20,412 nucleotides of DNA from Pigoraptor chileana (GCA_943704495.1 CALSCR010000457.1:1-20412), one strand, 5' to 3'; positions 9,701 to 18,009 are shown, counted from the stretch's first letter. Numbers and translations: made by a program. The notes: generated from the letters alone by a model not told the origin.

Positions 9701-10998
9701 TCTTGTCAACCGAGCTGGTCTTCTCACGCAGTCCTACGCATGCGACATGGGGTGCATCAGAGCACGACGACGACGCCACGCGGGGCGTTCGGTTCGACTG
9801 TGGCGTGATGGGATTGCGCGCGGCAATAATGCGGCCTCCCGCAACGAGCTGCCGGTCCGGTGCTGGAGTGCTCTCGGCCAATTCTGGAGGATTCGGAGGG
9901 TAAGGTTAGGGTTAAGGAGAATGAAAGTGGGCATTTGTGAAAGAGACACAAATCTATGCGAGACAGCGTCACTGCTGCCACCATGCTCAGGGTGAGCCTC
10001 AATGTAGGCGTCGCATAAGAGCATGTTGCACTACACCGAGCGACAGTGGGTCTGAATAAACCCTCTAAGCGCCTGTCTTAATAAACTTCAACCAGTTTAA
10101 CGCCCACACGCGCTCAACCCCCTCCCTAGGGCACAGAAACAACAGCAATATCACAACAGCACATGATAATCACAATCCACTACGAAATACCTGCAGGATT
10201 GGGCTTCGGAGGCTCCAGAGATCTTCGTACCAACTCTAATAGTCGCGGTCTGAAAAAGAAAAAAAGCCGGAAGTTCATATATGGAACATATACACAAACA
10301 ACACACCACATAGGAGCGCATAGATTTACCGCCTCCCAACATGCACCATGGGCGACGCATGCATACACCCAGCACGATGACCAGCCCTATGCAGTCGCAG
10401 CCATTCTCGCCCACCTTACGCTGGCAAAGGCGCCCACAAGCTCATCGAGCGTCCTGTTATTCTGCAAATCTGGTTCCGCAGCGGACTGCGGTGTGCAGAA
10501 ACAAACACACAACGAAATCGCGTCGGTATTCAAAACTTGCCAATACTCTACACGCGAGGCACAGACGGAGTGACAAAGTGAATGGTAGTCGCAGGGAAAA
10601 TTGCCATAACGTGATGCAGTACCAACAGCACACAACACACGATGAAGGTCTCACCGTCAGGCACGTTGGACAACGAGATTCGAATTTCAGATATCGCCGA
10701 ATACACAATGAGCAATCTGCATATTCAAACCAACAGCCCAATGTGGGGTTACTACATGCATGGCGGGCTGTGATTGACGACTGCAGATTGAGTTCCAGGA
10801 AATACGGCACGAATGCACTTCAAGCATATGCATAGTAACCAAAGACTCACAATTATGTGAGCACTGCGGAATCAACATCGCATTCTTGTAGTACTCATAA
10901 CAAATTGAGCATCGCAAGAGTGTGTCGAGCGTTTTGAGTTCTGCGAATGATGCCGGCCAATCGAGAGGATCCCCAACATCGCCCTCGAAAGCGGCCAT
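6718..10998 (-). CDS. RAD18: E3 ubiquitin ligase RAD18 (RING, UBZ4 and SAP domains)
   Basis: With the E2 RAD6, RAD18 monoubiquitinates PCNA Lys164 at stalled forks to start translesion synthesis. The exons, in transcript order, are 10998-10851, 10716-10655, 10485-10415, 10249-10191, 9883-9554, 9058-8854, 8692-8431, 8168-7952, 7559-7124 and 6874-6718. Phases match throughout, giving 648 codons (human 495). A C3HC4 RING uses C30, C33, C46, H48, C51, C54, C65 and C68, and is followed by EPDLQNNRTLDELV. The basic run KKKRRRRR lies near 174-181. A UBZ4 finger has C261, C264, H276 and C280 with the ubiquitin-contact Asp278. A SAP-like helix pair spans about 349-387, followed by the RAD6-binding coiled region (about 380-425) and KY-x8-F at the exon 8/9 junction. 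A second basic cluster lies near 592-596. The last exon is inferred: exon 9 has a GTGAGT donor overlapping a TGA, and reading through would stop after 597 residues. Confidence 0.92.
6875..7123 (-). other. RAD18 intron 9 with G-rich tract
   Basis: The inferred 249 bp intron begins GTGAGT and ends ATCACAG. Positions 6966-6988 on the plus strand are almost only G, in runs of 4, 9 and 7 separated by single A. This is a G-quadruplex candidate on the template strand, while the transcript carries the C-rich complement. If exon 10 is not used, this stretch is 3' flank. Confidence 0.6.
8755..8853 (+). repeat. CA/TG microsatellite at the start of RAD18 intron 6
   Basis: The plus strand is rich in CA and ATAC, so the transcript is rich in UG right after the donor at 8853/8852 (GTGCGCAATG, then TG repeats). 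The intron is 161 bp (8693-8853), and the tract fills more than half of it. Confidence 0.8.
9059..9553 (-). other. RAD18 intron 5, with a possible degenerate 3'-end repeat core
   Basis: This is the longest RAD18 intron, at 495 bp. The sense strand has GTGTCGCTGATTTGAATCCT at about 9107-9126, which resembles the CACTGACTTGAATCCC core of the intron repeat family, but the flanks do not match well and it lies about 50-65 bp before the acceptor (TATAG). I see nothing else in it. Confidence 0.4.
9884..10190 (-). other. RAD18 intron 4, with telomere-like branch region
   Basis: The intron is 307 bp with a GTATTT donor. On the plus strand 9898-9917 reads like TTAGGG-type telomere repeats. On the transcript strand the same bases give CCTTAACCCTAACC followed by a pyrimidine-rich tract and the CCAG acceptor, which is what a branch site and polypyrimidine tract should look like. 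Confidence 0.6.
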
Positions 10999-11181
10999 CT
11001 CACCCAGTGATCGTAAGTCGCACACAAAGTCACACACGTTCACCGTTGAGCAAGCTTCTTACCCGCAAGCACTTACTAATGCGATCCTACGCACTTGCAC
11101 ACTGCCCAGGGACACACTTGTGATGCCATTGATATACCATTCGCGATGCTACTGTATTCGTGACCTTTCGTGTGTGAGCCG

Positions 11182-11196
11182 TTTTGGCGGGGAAAA
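11182..11196. promoter_or_regulatory. E2F-like motif upstream of RAD18
   Basis: TTTTGGCGGGGAAAA fits the E2F/DP consensus with one extra G. E2F commonly drives replication and repair genes in animals and plants. Matches to the core also occur in introns here (about 940-955 and 7591-7602), so a single site is weak evidence. Confidence 0.35.
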
Positions 11197-11264
11197 TGGC
11201 GAATGCCCATTGGAGGTGACCTGTGTCCCTCATTAAGAAATAGTGGCCCAGCACGTGGTGATCT

Positions 11265-11385
11265 GTATGTTTTTATATGGATATAATTCGAATGAGTTAC
11301 TTAATTAGGATATATGAGTAAAAACTAATATAAAAATAGTATAAATGTGCATTAATAGTTACTAATAAAGGATAATGGAGACGCT
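11265..11385. other. AT-rich island
   Basis: About 120 bp composed mostly of A and T, with several TTAAT, ATATA and AATA strings, sits in the middle of the divergent promoter region. It could be a nucleosome-poor promoter segment. I see no open frame or repeat structure that explains it. Confidence 0.5.
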
Positions 11386-11686
11386 TTACATTGTAAAAAG
11401 AAGTGTTGTGCCAACCCTTACAACAAAACTTCACAGATGGTGTGTGTGTCTCTTTCTTCGTTTCAGTGATTAGATCTATATGCACACACTGCCACAACAC
11501 CCCTTCCCACAACTAACTGCAAATAGGCGTGCGCGAATTGTGCACATACTGTGTCTCAGTTTGTTTCCATAACTGCGGCTTTTGGTGGTGTGTTCACCTA
11601 CCGAGGAACCACGCTCATCTGCACGCACACGAAAAGTAAAAGCAAAGCAAAAGCCCGGCATTTCTTTCAGAGAGAAAGCTTCGAAA

Positions 11687-14418
11687 ATGGCAATGCGAGG
11701 ACTGCTTGCATTGAGGTCACTCTCCGTTGCTGCTGTGCGCTCCTCCGCCATCATTCGCAGCGGTGGTGAGTCCGTTTGATTAATTGCTCATTTTTTGAAT
11801 AACATTGTTGCATGGCCTATCAACATTACACATTGTGCGATTCTCTCTCTTGTCGCCGTCACACCACACTGACAAGTACGCCCGCCATGTGTAATAATGC
11901 GTGTTTTTGCAGCTGTGCAAGCCACTCGCGGATATGTAGTTATTCGGCGACCGGGTGTGGAGCCAGTCCATAAGGAAGTGAAAAAGCCAGCACACGAACT
12001 CAGGGAACGACCGGTGGGCATCACTCTGCATGCGCTGGCGGATCGGTGTTTGAGTGCCACAATTTGAATAAGATTGGCTCTTTGTGGTGGAGTTGTGCTG
12101 TGTGCGTCTCCGTTTGCGCGCATATGATGAGAATAGCGTGGTATTTGATGGCTTACCTGACCGATGGATGCTCGTGTGTGTGTCTGCGTGTAGTTGTCGC
12201 ACCGTCCCCAAACAGAGGAGGAGCTGTCTGCGGAGCTCAGCGCGCTTGCAAGCCGCATTGGTCTTGAGCTCAACGGCGAGGTTTATGCTGGGCTCGGCGT
12301 GGCTGTGACACGCAAACAGAATCTGAATTACTCGGAACAGCCGTCTCTCGGAGACCACGGACGGCTATCACTGCAGGGTGTGTGTCCCTGCTTTTGCTGC
12401 TTCTGACAACAAATTCTTTTCGTCTGTATTTGTGCGGCGATCGCTTTTTGTTGTGCTGATCGATGCTGGTGTTGAGGTAATTATTGTGCGATGCCATTCG
12501 ATGCCATTCATGCACGCACGTTCGTGTATTTACATTCCTATCCATCATTTTTGTGTCCATGCGTCTGCAACCACAAACACATCGCTGTGTGTGTGTGTGT
12601 GTGTGTGTGTGAGCAGGCGCTCTCACCCTCCGCCAGATTGCCGGAGACTACTTTCTCGGCCGCTTTCCATCGTATCCCTCGCGCACGGTTCAGTCCCTGC
12701 TTCTCTTCATCACGTCCCCGGATGTGTGCTTCGAGGTCGGCAAGTCACTGGGCCTCGAGGTGTTTGCATCAGAGGTGCGTGCGGTTGATATGTCGTTGCT
12801 ATATCTTCAGATGTAGATTGAGGTATTTGGCCTGATATGCTTTAAAAGTGTGTATGTGTGTTTATGTGTGTGTGTGTGTGGAATCAATGTGGCAGCGCCT
12901 AAGACACTGACATGAATTTCACACACTCATCTCTGTCTGTCTCTTGGTCTCGCTTTAGAAATGGGCTCCGATTGACGTGCGGAATTTCGTCAGTGATAAT
13001 TTGTTTGCGCTCGTGGCGACCATCTACCAGACCAAGGTGCGCATCCGGGGTGGTTTGCTTGTGGAATTTCGTGTGCTGCATGATGTGAGGGTGTCAGCAT
13101 TGAAGCATTCACAATCCAACGCACGTAAAGACAGACACATATGCACACCGGATAGATTGGGGATATCACCACTACAGCGCGGACACTACGCATTTTGTAT
13201 CGGCACTGCGCCCATGGCTCCGAATTGGACCGTGCATTTCGGCTTCGTCATGCCTCTCTCTTTCTTCGCTTATTCTTGTGGAGTCCATGGGCACAGCGCC
13301 TAAGACACTGACTTGAATCCTACATTGTTTGCTTATTCTCCGTAGTGGAAATTGATGTGCGTCCATGGGCTGCGTCTCTGACTCTTATCTTGAATCCCAC
13401 ATCTCTCTATAACTCTTATGGAGTCTATGGGCCTAAGGCACGGACTTGAATACCACATCTCTCTCTCTCTTTCCCGCTCCATTTGTGGAGTCCACGGGCA
13501 CAGCGCCTAAGACACTGACGTGAAGCCTACTTCTCTTCCCGCTCCGTTGTTCGCAGGGACTCGGAAGGACGCGCGAGTTTTTCCACGACTTCTTCGTCCC
13601 TCGGGCGGATGAGATCGATTTTGAGGAAACGATTAAAACTGTTTTCCCCGAGCGTGACCTTCTGAAGTACTTGATTTTGTCTGACAGGACGCCTGCGGTC
13701 GACTACAGGTGTGTGTGTGTATGTGTGTATATATGTGTGTGTGTGTGTGTCTGTGTGTGTGTGTGTCTGTGTGTGTGTGTATGTGTGTGACTGACACTTC
13801 TCGTATTCATTCCACAGGCTCGTCAGGGAGAGTGGCCGACTCACTCATCTGCCCTTGTATGAGGTCGCCGTGTATGCACAAGAGGGAGAGGAAATCGGCA
13901 GAGGTGGGTGTCACGTGACGAGCGTGATGGGGTTGTGTGGTAATCCCATGTTGTGCTGCACTTGCTCTTGCTATTCAACTTCTTACATCATCCATTTTCT
14001 CCTCTCATCTGTTGTTATTCTGCGTTTCTCCATGCATCCGGGCGTCATTTCCATCTGAATTTGCAGGCGTGGGGCACTCTCTCAAGCGGGCAAAGGAAGC
14101 GGTTAGTGAGAGTGTTAATGGGTGATCATTAGTGCTTGTTTGTATACCAATTGGGCTTGCTGTGTGGTGGTAGGGCTCGGGATGATGGTCCTTGTGCGTG
14201 TTCATTTTCCTCCTCTCACAATGCACAACACACTCCGCACATCCTGAATGCAGGCTGCGCGTGATGCGGTCATTCGCTTCATCGGTGCCGACAATGGCAA
14301 GTACACGCTTGACACGAGCGTGCCTGATCTGCCCCTCCGCTTCCCGCTCGATCGCAAGTTCACCAGCAAGACAGCGGTACTCAGGGCCGATTCCACCGCG
14401 AGCGAACTCCAGGCTTAA
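11687..14418 (+). CDS. MRPL44: Mitochondrial large ribosomal subunit protein mL44
   Basis: mL44 is a structural protein of the mitoribosome with a catalytically dead RNase III fold and a dsRBD. The exons are 11687-11765, 11913-12013, 12194-12377, 12617-12774, 12959-13036, 13557-13708, 13818-13903, 14067-14101 and 14254-14418, giving 345 codons and TAA (human about 332). Exon 1 encodes a mitochondrial-type presequence (MAMRGLLALRSLSVAAVRSS), rich in Arg, Ser, Ala and Leu without acids. Residues of about 61-235 align with the RNase III-like part of mL44, and the acidic signature of active RNase III is absent around 110-125. The dsRBD (about 245-305) has the SGRLTHLPLYEVAVY strand and the helix-2 region VGHSLKRAKEAAARDAVIRF. 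The exon 2 donor is chosen at CCG/GTGGGC because it alone keeps phase with exon 3. The next GT, after GATCG, would not. The 35 nt exon 8 is the smallest here. Confidence 0.87.
12584..12614 (+). repeat. TG microsatellite adjoining the acceptor of mL44 intron 3
   Basis: A TG run of about 27 bp ends only a few bases before the AGCAG acceptor at 12616, so it stands where a polypyrimidine tract is expected. Confidence 0.85.
12849..12880 (+). repeat. TG microsatellite in mL44 intron 4
   Basis: The interrupted TG run abuts the 5' end of the intron 3'-end repeat unit that follows. Confidence 0.75.
12878..12958 (+). repeat. Intron 3'-end repeat unit before mL44 exon 5
   Basis: GTGGAATCAATG is followed by CAGCGCCTAAGACACTGAC, a C/T-rich stretch and the CTTTAG acceptor at 12958. 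CAGCGCCTAAGACACTGAC is identical in two units of the array in intron 5. The orientation is sense. Confidence 0.85.
13275..13556 (+). repeat. Four tandem intron 3'-end repeat units before mL44 exon 6
   Basis: Units of about 71, 68, 67 and 76 bp (13275-13345, 13346-13413, 13414-13480, 13481-13556) form the second half of the 520 bp intron 5. Units one and four share GTGGAGTCCA, GGGCACAGCGCC and TAAGACACTGAC almost exactly, while units two and three are more diverged. The first unit ends CTCCGTAG, and the last ends at the real acceptor TTCGCAG. Thus several usable-looking 3' splice sites lie in a row. Confidence 0.9.
13709..13797 (+). repeat. TG microsatellite filling mL44 intron 6
   Basis: The intron (13709-13817, 109 bp) begins inside the repeat: the donor is the first GT of GTGTGTGTGT and the tract runs to about 13790, followed by CACTTCTCG and a CCACAG acceptor. 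Hence no donor signal separate from the microsatellite is present. Confidence 0.9.
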
Positions 14419-14631
14419 TGGTTCCTTGCGTGCCAAACTTATCTGAAGTCGTGTCCCTGTTTTGTGGAGGTTATGTGCCTTTTCGACCTGGCTTGTCTGA
14501 GCTTGTTTTGTGGTTTCGTGAAGGGTGCGAATGTCGTGAGGAGTATGTGTGTGTGTCTGTGTGTGTGTGTAATGCGTGTTGCGTGCGTGTATGTGCGTGT
14601 TTTCTTTGTTTGTTAGTGTTCTGATGCCGGG

Positions 14632-14654
14632 AATTTGGTGCCGGGCGCCAAATT
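14632..14654. repeat. Near-perfect 23 bp palindrome with two GGCGCC-type halves
   Basis: The arms AATTTGGTGCC and GGCGCCAAATT flank one G and pair at 10 of 11 positions. The right arm read in reverse, TTTGGCGCC, equals an E2F-type site, the same nonamer as at 18356-18364. It lies 214 bp after the mL44 stop, so it could act on either neighbour or as a transcript hairpin. Confidence 0.6.
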
Positions 14655-14894
14655 GCTTGAGCGGTGTGCAATTGTGTGGAAGAGTCGGCGTGCACGGCTT
14701 ATCCATCGTTGCTGTTGCACGCATCTCTATAAACCAATCTGGATATATAATGCATCAGTCGTTTCGACGAGGCATGCAGACAAAATTCAGAGAATTGATT
14801 AACCTCCCGTGTTCAAATGACCATGCACACAATGCCATTTACAGACACACAAACACACTTAAACACACACATGCTATTATGTGACCCGGACGGC

Positions 14895-14967
14895 AATCGG
14901 AAAAAATCGCAGCAAATCGTAATCGTAAAATCGAGGTAAAAATCCCGTCGACAGAATTTTTCCGATT
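14895..14967. repeat. Inverted repeat enclosing AATCG copies
   Basis: AATCGGAAAAA at 14895-14905 is the exact inverse complement of TTTTTCCGATT at 14957-14967. The 51 bp between them contain further AATCG copies. It could form a stem-loop; no function is evident. Confidence 0.55.
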
Positions 14968-15045
14968 CGCGGCTGCTGGACAGATGTGTGCTGCGCTGCC
15001 GCACAGTAGTCCGGCGAGATGTCACTCGGCAGTTTGGTTGCTCCA

Positions 15046-15059
15046 CACACAGCGTGCAC

Positions 15060-15093
<34 letters not shown>
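15046..15093 (+). repeat. Intergenic CA microsatellite
   Basis: An interrupted then pure CA run lies upstream of the DNTTIP1-like gene and outside any intron I can define. Confidence 0.85.
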
Positions 15094-15096
<3 letters not shown>

Positions 15097-15721
15097 GCAC
15101 GCATGCACGCAGATAGACAGATGGACAGACAGACACAGCCGTGTGGGCCGTTGCAATCGCTGAACACGCGCGGCTGTATAATCGGCCCCAGCATTCTCGA
15201 TGTCAGCGTGGAAAAGGAGCGGTGAGATCTCAGATCTCAGCGAGAAAACGCACAATTACCAGTTTTTTTAAAGATACCCGTTTTCTTTTCTTATTTTTAC
15301 TCTTCGTAATTTTGTTCCTTTTTGTATTTCTTTTCCTTTCCTGTTCTTATAGTTGTTGCTGTCTTGGTGATTCTTTGCCAGTACTGCCTGTAGTGGCGCC
15401 CCCCCCTTTCCACTGTTGACATAATCGTCCATCCAGAGTGGCTTTGCCTTTATCCTCCTTTTCCTGCCTGTGATAGCTTTGTGCTTCTTGGCGGTTGCAG
15501 AAGCCACTTTGTGAAAAAGTAGATTATATTTTTTGGCCTGGTCTTTCATTACTTGGTTTTATATCCACCTGTTTTGTTCAATCGCCAGAGTTCTTCAGAG
15601 TTTCACCTCAAAGCGCGCGCTTTTTTTGGTGCATTCAAACTCGGTTTGACGCCGAGATCAGATCCGGTTTTTCCCCTCTGTATTTCTGTCATTTCTGTCT
15701 GAAACGGAGCTGGGTCTGACC

Positions 15722-16424
15722 ATGGATGCCCAAGAGACTCCCGATTGGCCGGTCGACGACGAGGCGGTATCTCGAAAGCGCAGCCGCTCCGCACAGGACG
15801 ACCATAGCTCCGCCGCGGACGAACAGGAAGTTGCACAAGTGACACGCAAGCCACGCATGGCCTCTGAATCGCTTGAAAATGCAAAAGCCCTGTCGGAAGG
15901 AAGCGAGGATGATTTTGATGGCTCGTACGACGGTCGTAATGGCGACGACGATGAAGACGATGACGGAGATAGTGAGGACAGCAATATCGAAAATGAGGAA
16001 GGCTCTGGCTCCGACGGTAATGTGTTGGCAGACGAAAATGGGTACGGATCCGATGGGACGTCACAGGGAAGTGAGCATCTTAACGGTGAAGGCAGCTTCC
16101 CTGTGGATGCCCACGACGAGATCGAAATGCTTCTGAGCGAGAAAAATGCCGACATCAACGAGCTGCGTGCCAAGTATGGGGTCGCCGATGCCTCTGCACA
16201 CTCTGGAATCGACGAGCATTTGCTGGTGGGATTTGGAGGTATCGCTCCCGGCGTGGCTGGTGACGTTCTGGATGCGTCAGGGCTGGCCGGTGCGGATGGC
16301 GGTGCGGATGGCGGTCACGTGGCGCCTGCTCCTGCTGAAGTGGTCGAGGACGCACCTGTTGCCACTGGCGACGAGGCTGGATTGACTGATCCTGGCGACG
16401 GCGGTGACGGCGCTGTGAGGTTCG

Positions 16425-16462
<38 letters not shown>

Positions 16463-18009
16463 CACTGTTTGTGTTTTTTCTGCTTGCGAGCGTGTTGTGA
16501 CCTGTCGCTTTTCTTGCTTTTCCTTTTCCGCCTCTTAATTGCTGCTTTCTCAACCTTCTTGCCCATTTCTTCCTATCCCGTTGCGCAATCTGCGGTAATC
16601 ATCGCTACATGTACAGACGGTCAACACGCGTGCGTCGTCCTGTCGGAACGACAAAACCAGACGCAAATGACGCCAACGGCACCATAACTTACATGGAGGG
16701 AAACGGTGACCAGGTGACGAGCGAGTGCACGTGCGATGACTTTGACAGCGAACTCTGTCGCCGGTGCGGCAACTGCCCCGTATGCTGCATATGCCCCAAC
16801 GGCGCCCTCCTCCTGCACCCACTAGTCTCGGCTGAGCCATTTCCCGTGCGCCCTGCATCTGGGGCAGAGGAGCTCCCGGCCATTCGGTCGCGGTCGCAGC
16901 GGCGGCGGGAGAAGAGCGATCGCATCGAGCACGGCATTGCGGGGCACCTTGAGGTTGCGCGGCGCGTGCTCCAGCCGGACTTCACGCGTGATGTGCGCAA
17001 GGTGATTGATGTCTACCGTGTGATCATCGCACAGGCCGTCAAGAATCTCACAACGCACCAGAACATTGCCAATCAACAGACAAGCAGCATGTACTCGCGG
17101 ACGGCGCTCGGGTCGGATCCGCTGCCTCCGTCGGCTGTGCGCGATGCTCTTCTTCGCTGCATGGATGATGCGAAGGCGGCGATCGTCAAGGACTACAAGG
17201 GCGTGCAGCAGGCCAAGCAAACGCGCGCCGCCGAGGATGTCCGCGCGCGAGTAGACGCGCCGAGTTCGCGGGAATCGGTGGAGCCGTCGTCGCGACTGGC
17301 GGCGGACAACGGAGGTCGGCGTGCTCACAAAGAGCGAAAGGGGGAGAGAGAGGAGCACGGTGCTCGGCGTGCGCGCGAGGGGGTCTCGTCGGGCGCGTCC
17401 GTTGGGGACGAGAATGAAGAGGTGGAGGATGGGGATGGATCGCAGGGGAATGCAGGGGCTACGTCTGACGACGACAACGACGACAACGGTGGAGATGACG
17501 ACAACAATGGTGGAGATGACGACAGCGACGATGGTGACGAGGATGCGCGGGGAACGGGCGACAGCGACGGCGGCGGCGCAGAGGTTGAGGAGGAGGCAGA
17601 GGCGTCCCCTGCCGCGGCAGTATCCTTCCCTCGACACTTGATTGTGCGCGGGAAATATGCGGTGACGGCGTGCAATCCACAGGCGATCGACACGAAGACG
17701 CAGTTTCTGCTTGGAGCGAATGTCAACGTGTACCTGCTGGCCGCCGGCAAGGGGCGTCTGTACAGCCGACACCCGAACCTTTACATGTTTTCGCCGAATT
17801 TTGAGGAGAAGCGGGTGCTGCAGTCGATGGAGATCATACAGAACACGGGGAGCAAGGCGACGCTGCTGTTGCGGTCGCAGATAATGGAGATTGTGGGGCA
17901 CTACAAGCCCTACATGAAGTTCAAGAAGGAAATTGCCGCTCTCAAGACCTTCACGCTCCCCAGCAAGATGATCTCGCGTGCCCGCAATGCACACAAGGTC
18001 AAGCATTGA
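15722..18009 (+). CDS. DNTTIP1: DNTTIP1-like subunit of a MiDAC-type histone deacetylase complex
   Basis: In animals DNTTIP1 (TdIF1) dimerises and bridges HDAC1/2 with MIDEAS, and binds DNA or nucleosomes through its C-terminal domain. The exons are 15722-16419 and 16617-18009 (AG/A codon across the junction), giving 696 codons (human 329). Residues 1-232 are acidic, Gly- and Ser-rich and probably disordered. RRSTRVRRP (233-241) is basic. A cluster of eight Cys (270, 272, 280, 283, 286, 289, 290, 292) follows. EVARRVLQPDFTRDVRKVI (about 345-363) and DALLRCMDDAKAAI match the N-terminal dimerisation region. A long acidic tract (about 494-562) stands where vertebrates have a basic linker. TKTQFLLGANVN, GKGRLYSRHPNLYMFSP and LKTFTLPSKMISRAR (about 592-687) match the C-terminal SKI/SNO/DAC-like domain. 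The start lies in ACCATGG. Identification is from remembered family sequence; the Cys cluster is not part of the human protein. Confidence 0.82.
16427..16463 (+). repeat. TA/TG compound microsatellite in DNTTIP1-like intron
   Basis: The tract starts about five bases after the donor GTTCGT of the 197 bp intron (16420-16616). It consists of TA repeats followed by TG repeats, and the rest of the intron is pyrimidine-rich. Confidence 0.9.

Larger units (their letters stand above)
10999..11686. promoter_or_regulatory. Divergent promoter region between RAD18 and mL44
   Basis: The 688 bp gap separates two divergent start codons. TTTTGGCGGGGAAAA at 11182-11196 resembles an E2F site (TTTSSCGC class) about 185 bp upstream of the RAD18 ATG. 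From about 11265 to 11385 the sequence is markedly AT-rich, unlike the rest of the window. No coding exon is recognisable. A non-coding 5' exon of mL44 is possible, because CTTTCTTCGTTTCAG near 11452-11466 would make a good acceptor. Confidence 0.5.
14419..15721. other. Intergenic region between mL44 and DNTTIP1-like gene
   Basis: These 1303 bp hold the mL44 3' flank, TG tracts (about 14543-14605), a 23 bp near-palindrome (14632-14654), an AATCG-rich inverted repeat (14895-14967), a CA microsatellite (about 15046-15093), a double GAGATCTC motif (15225-15242), a pyrimidine-rich AT stretch (about 15255-15350) and the promoter of the next gene with the palindrome AAAGCGCGCGCTTT at 15610-15623. 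A basic 93-codon minus-strand frame at 15268-15549 has only a weak retroelement-like motif. No gene is supported. Confidence 0.5.

Noticed and set aside
12014-12045. Longer mL44 exon 2 ending at GATCG/GTGTTT
   Set aside because: That donor gives phase 2, which puts exon 3 in a frame that hits a stop. The GTGGGC donor at 12014 gives the conserved frame.
16822-18006. Minus-strand open frame of 394 codons opposite the DNTTIP1-like gene
   Set aside because: It is fully antisense to a conserved protein, and its length follows from the GC-rich, biased codon use of that gene.
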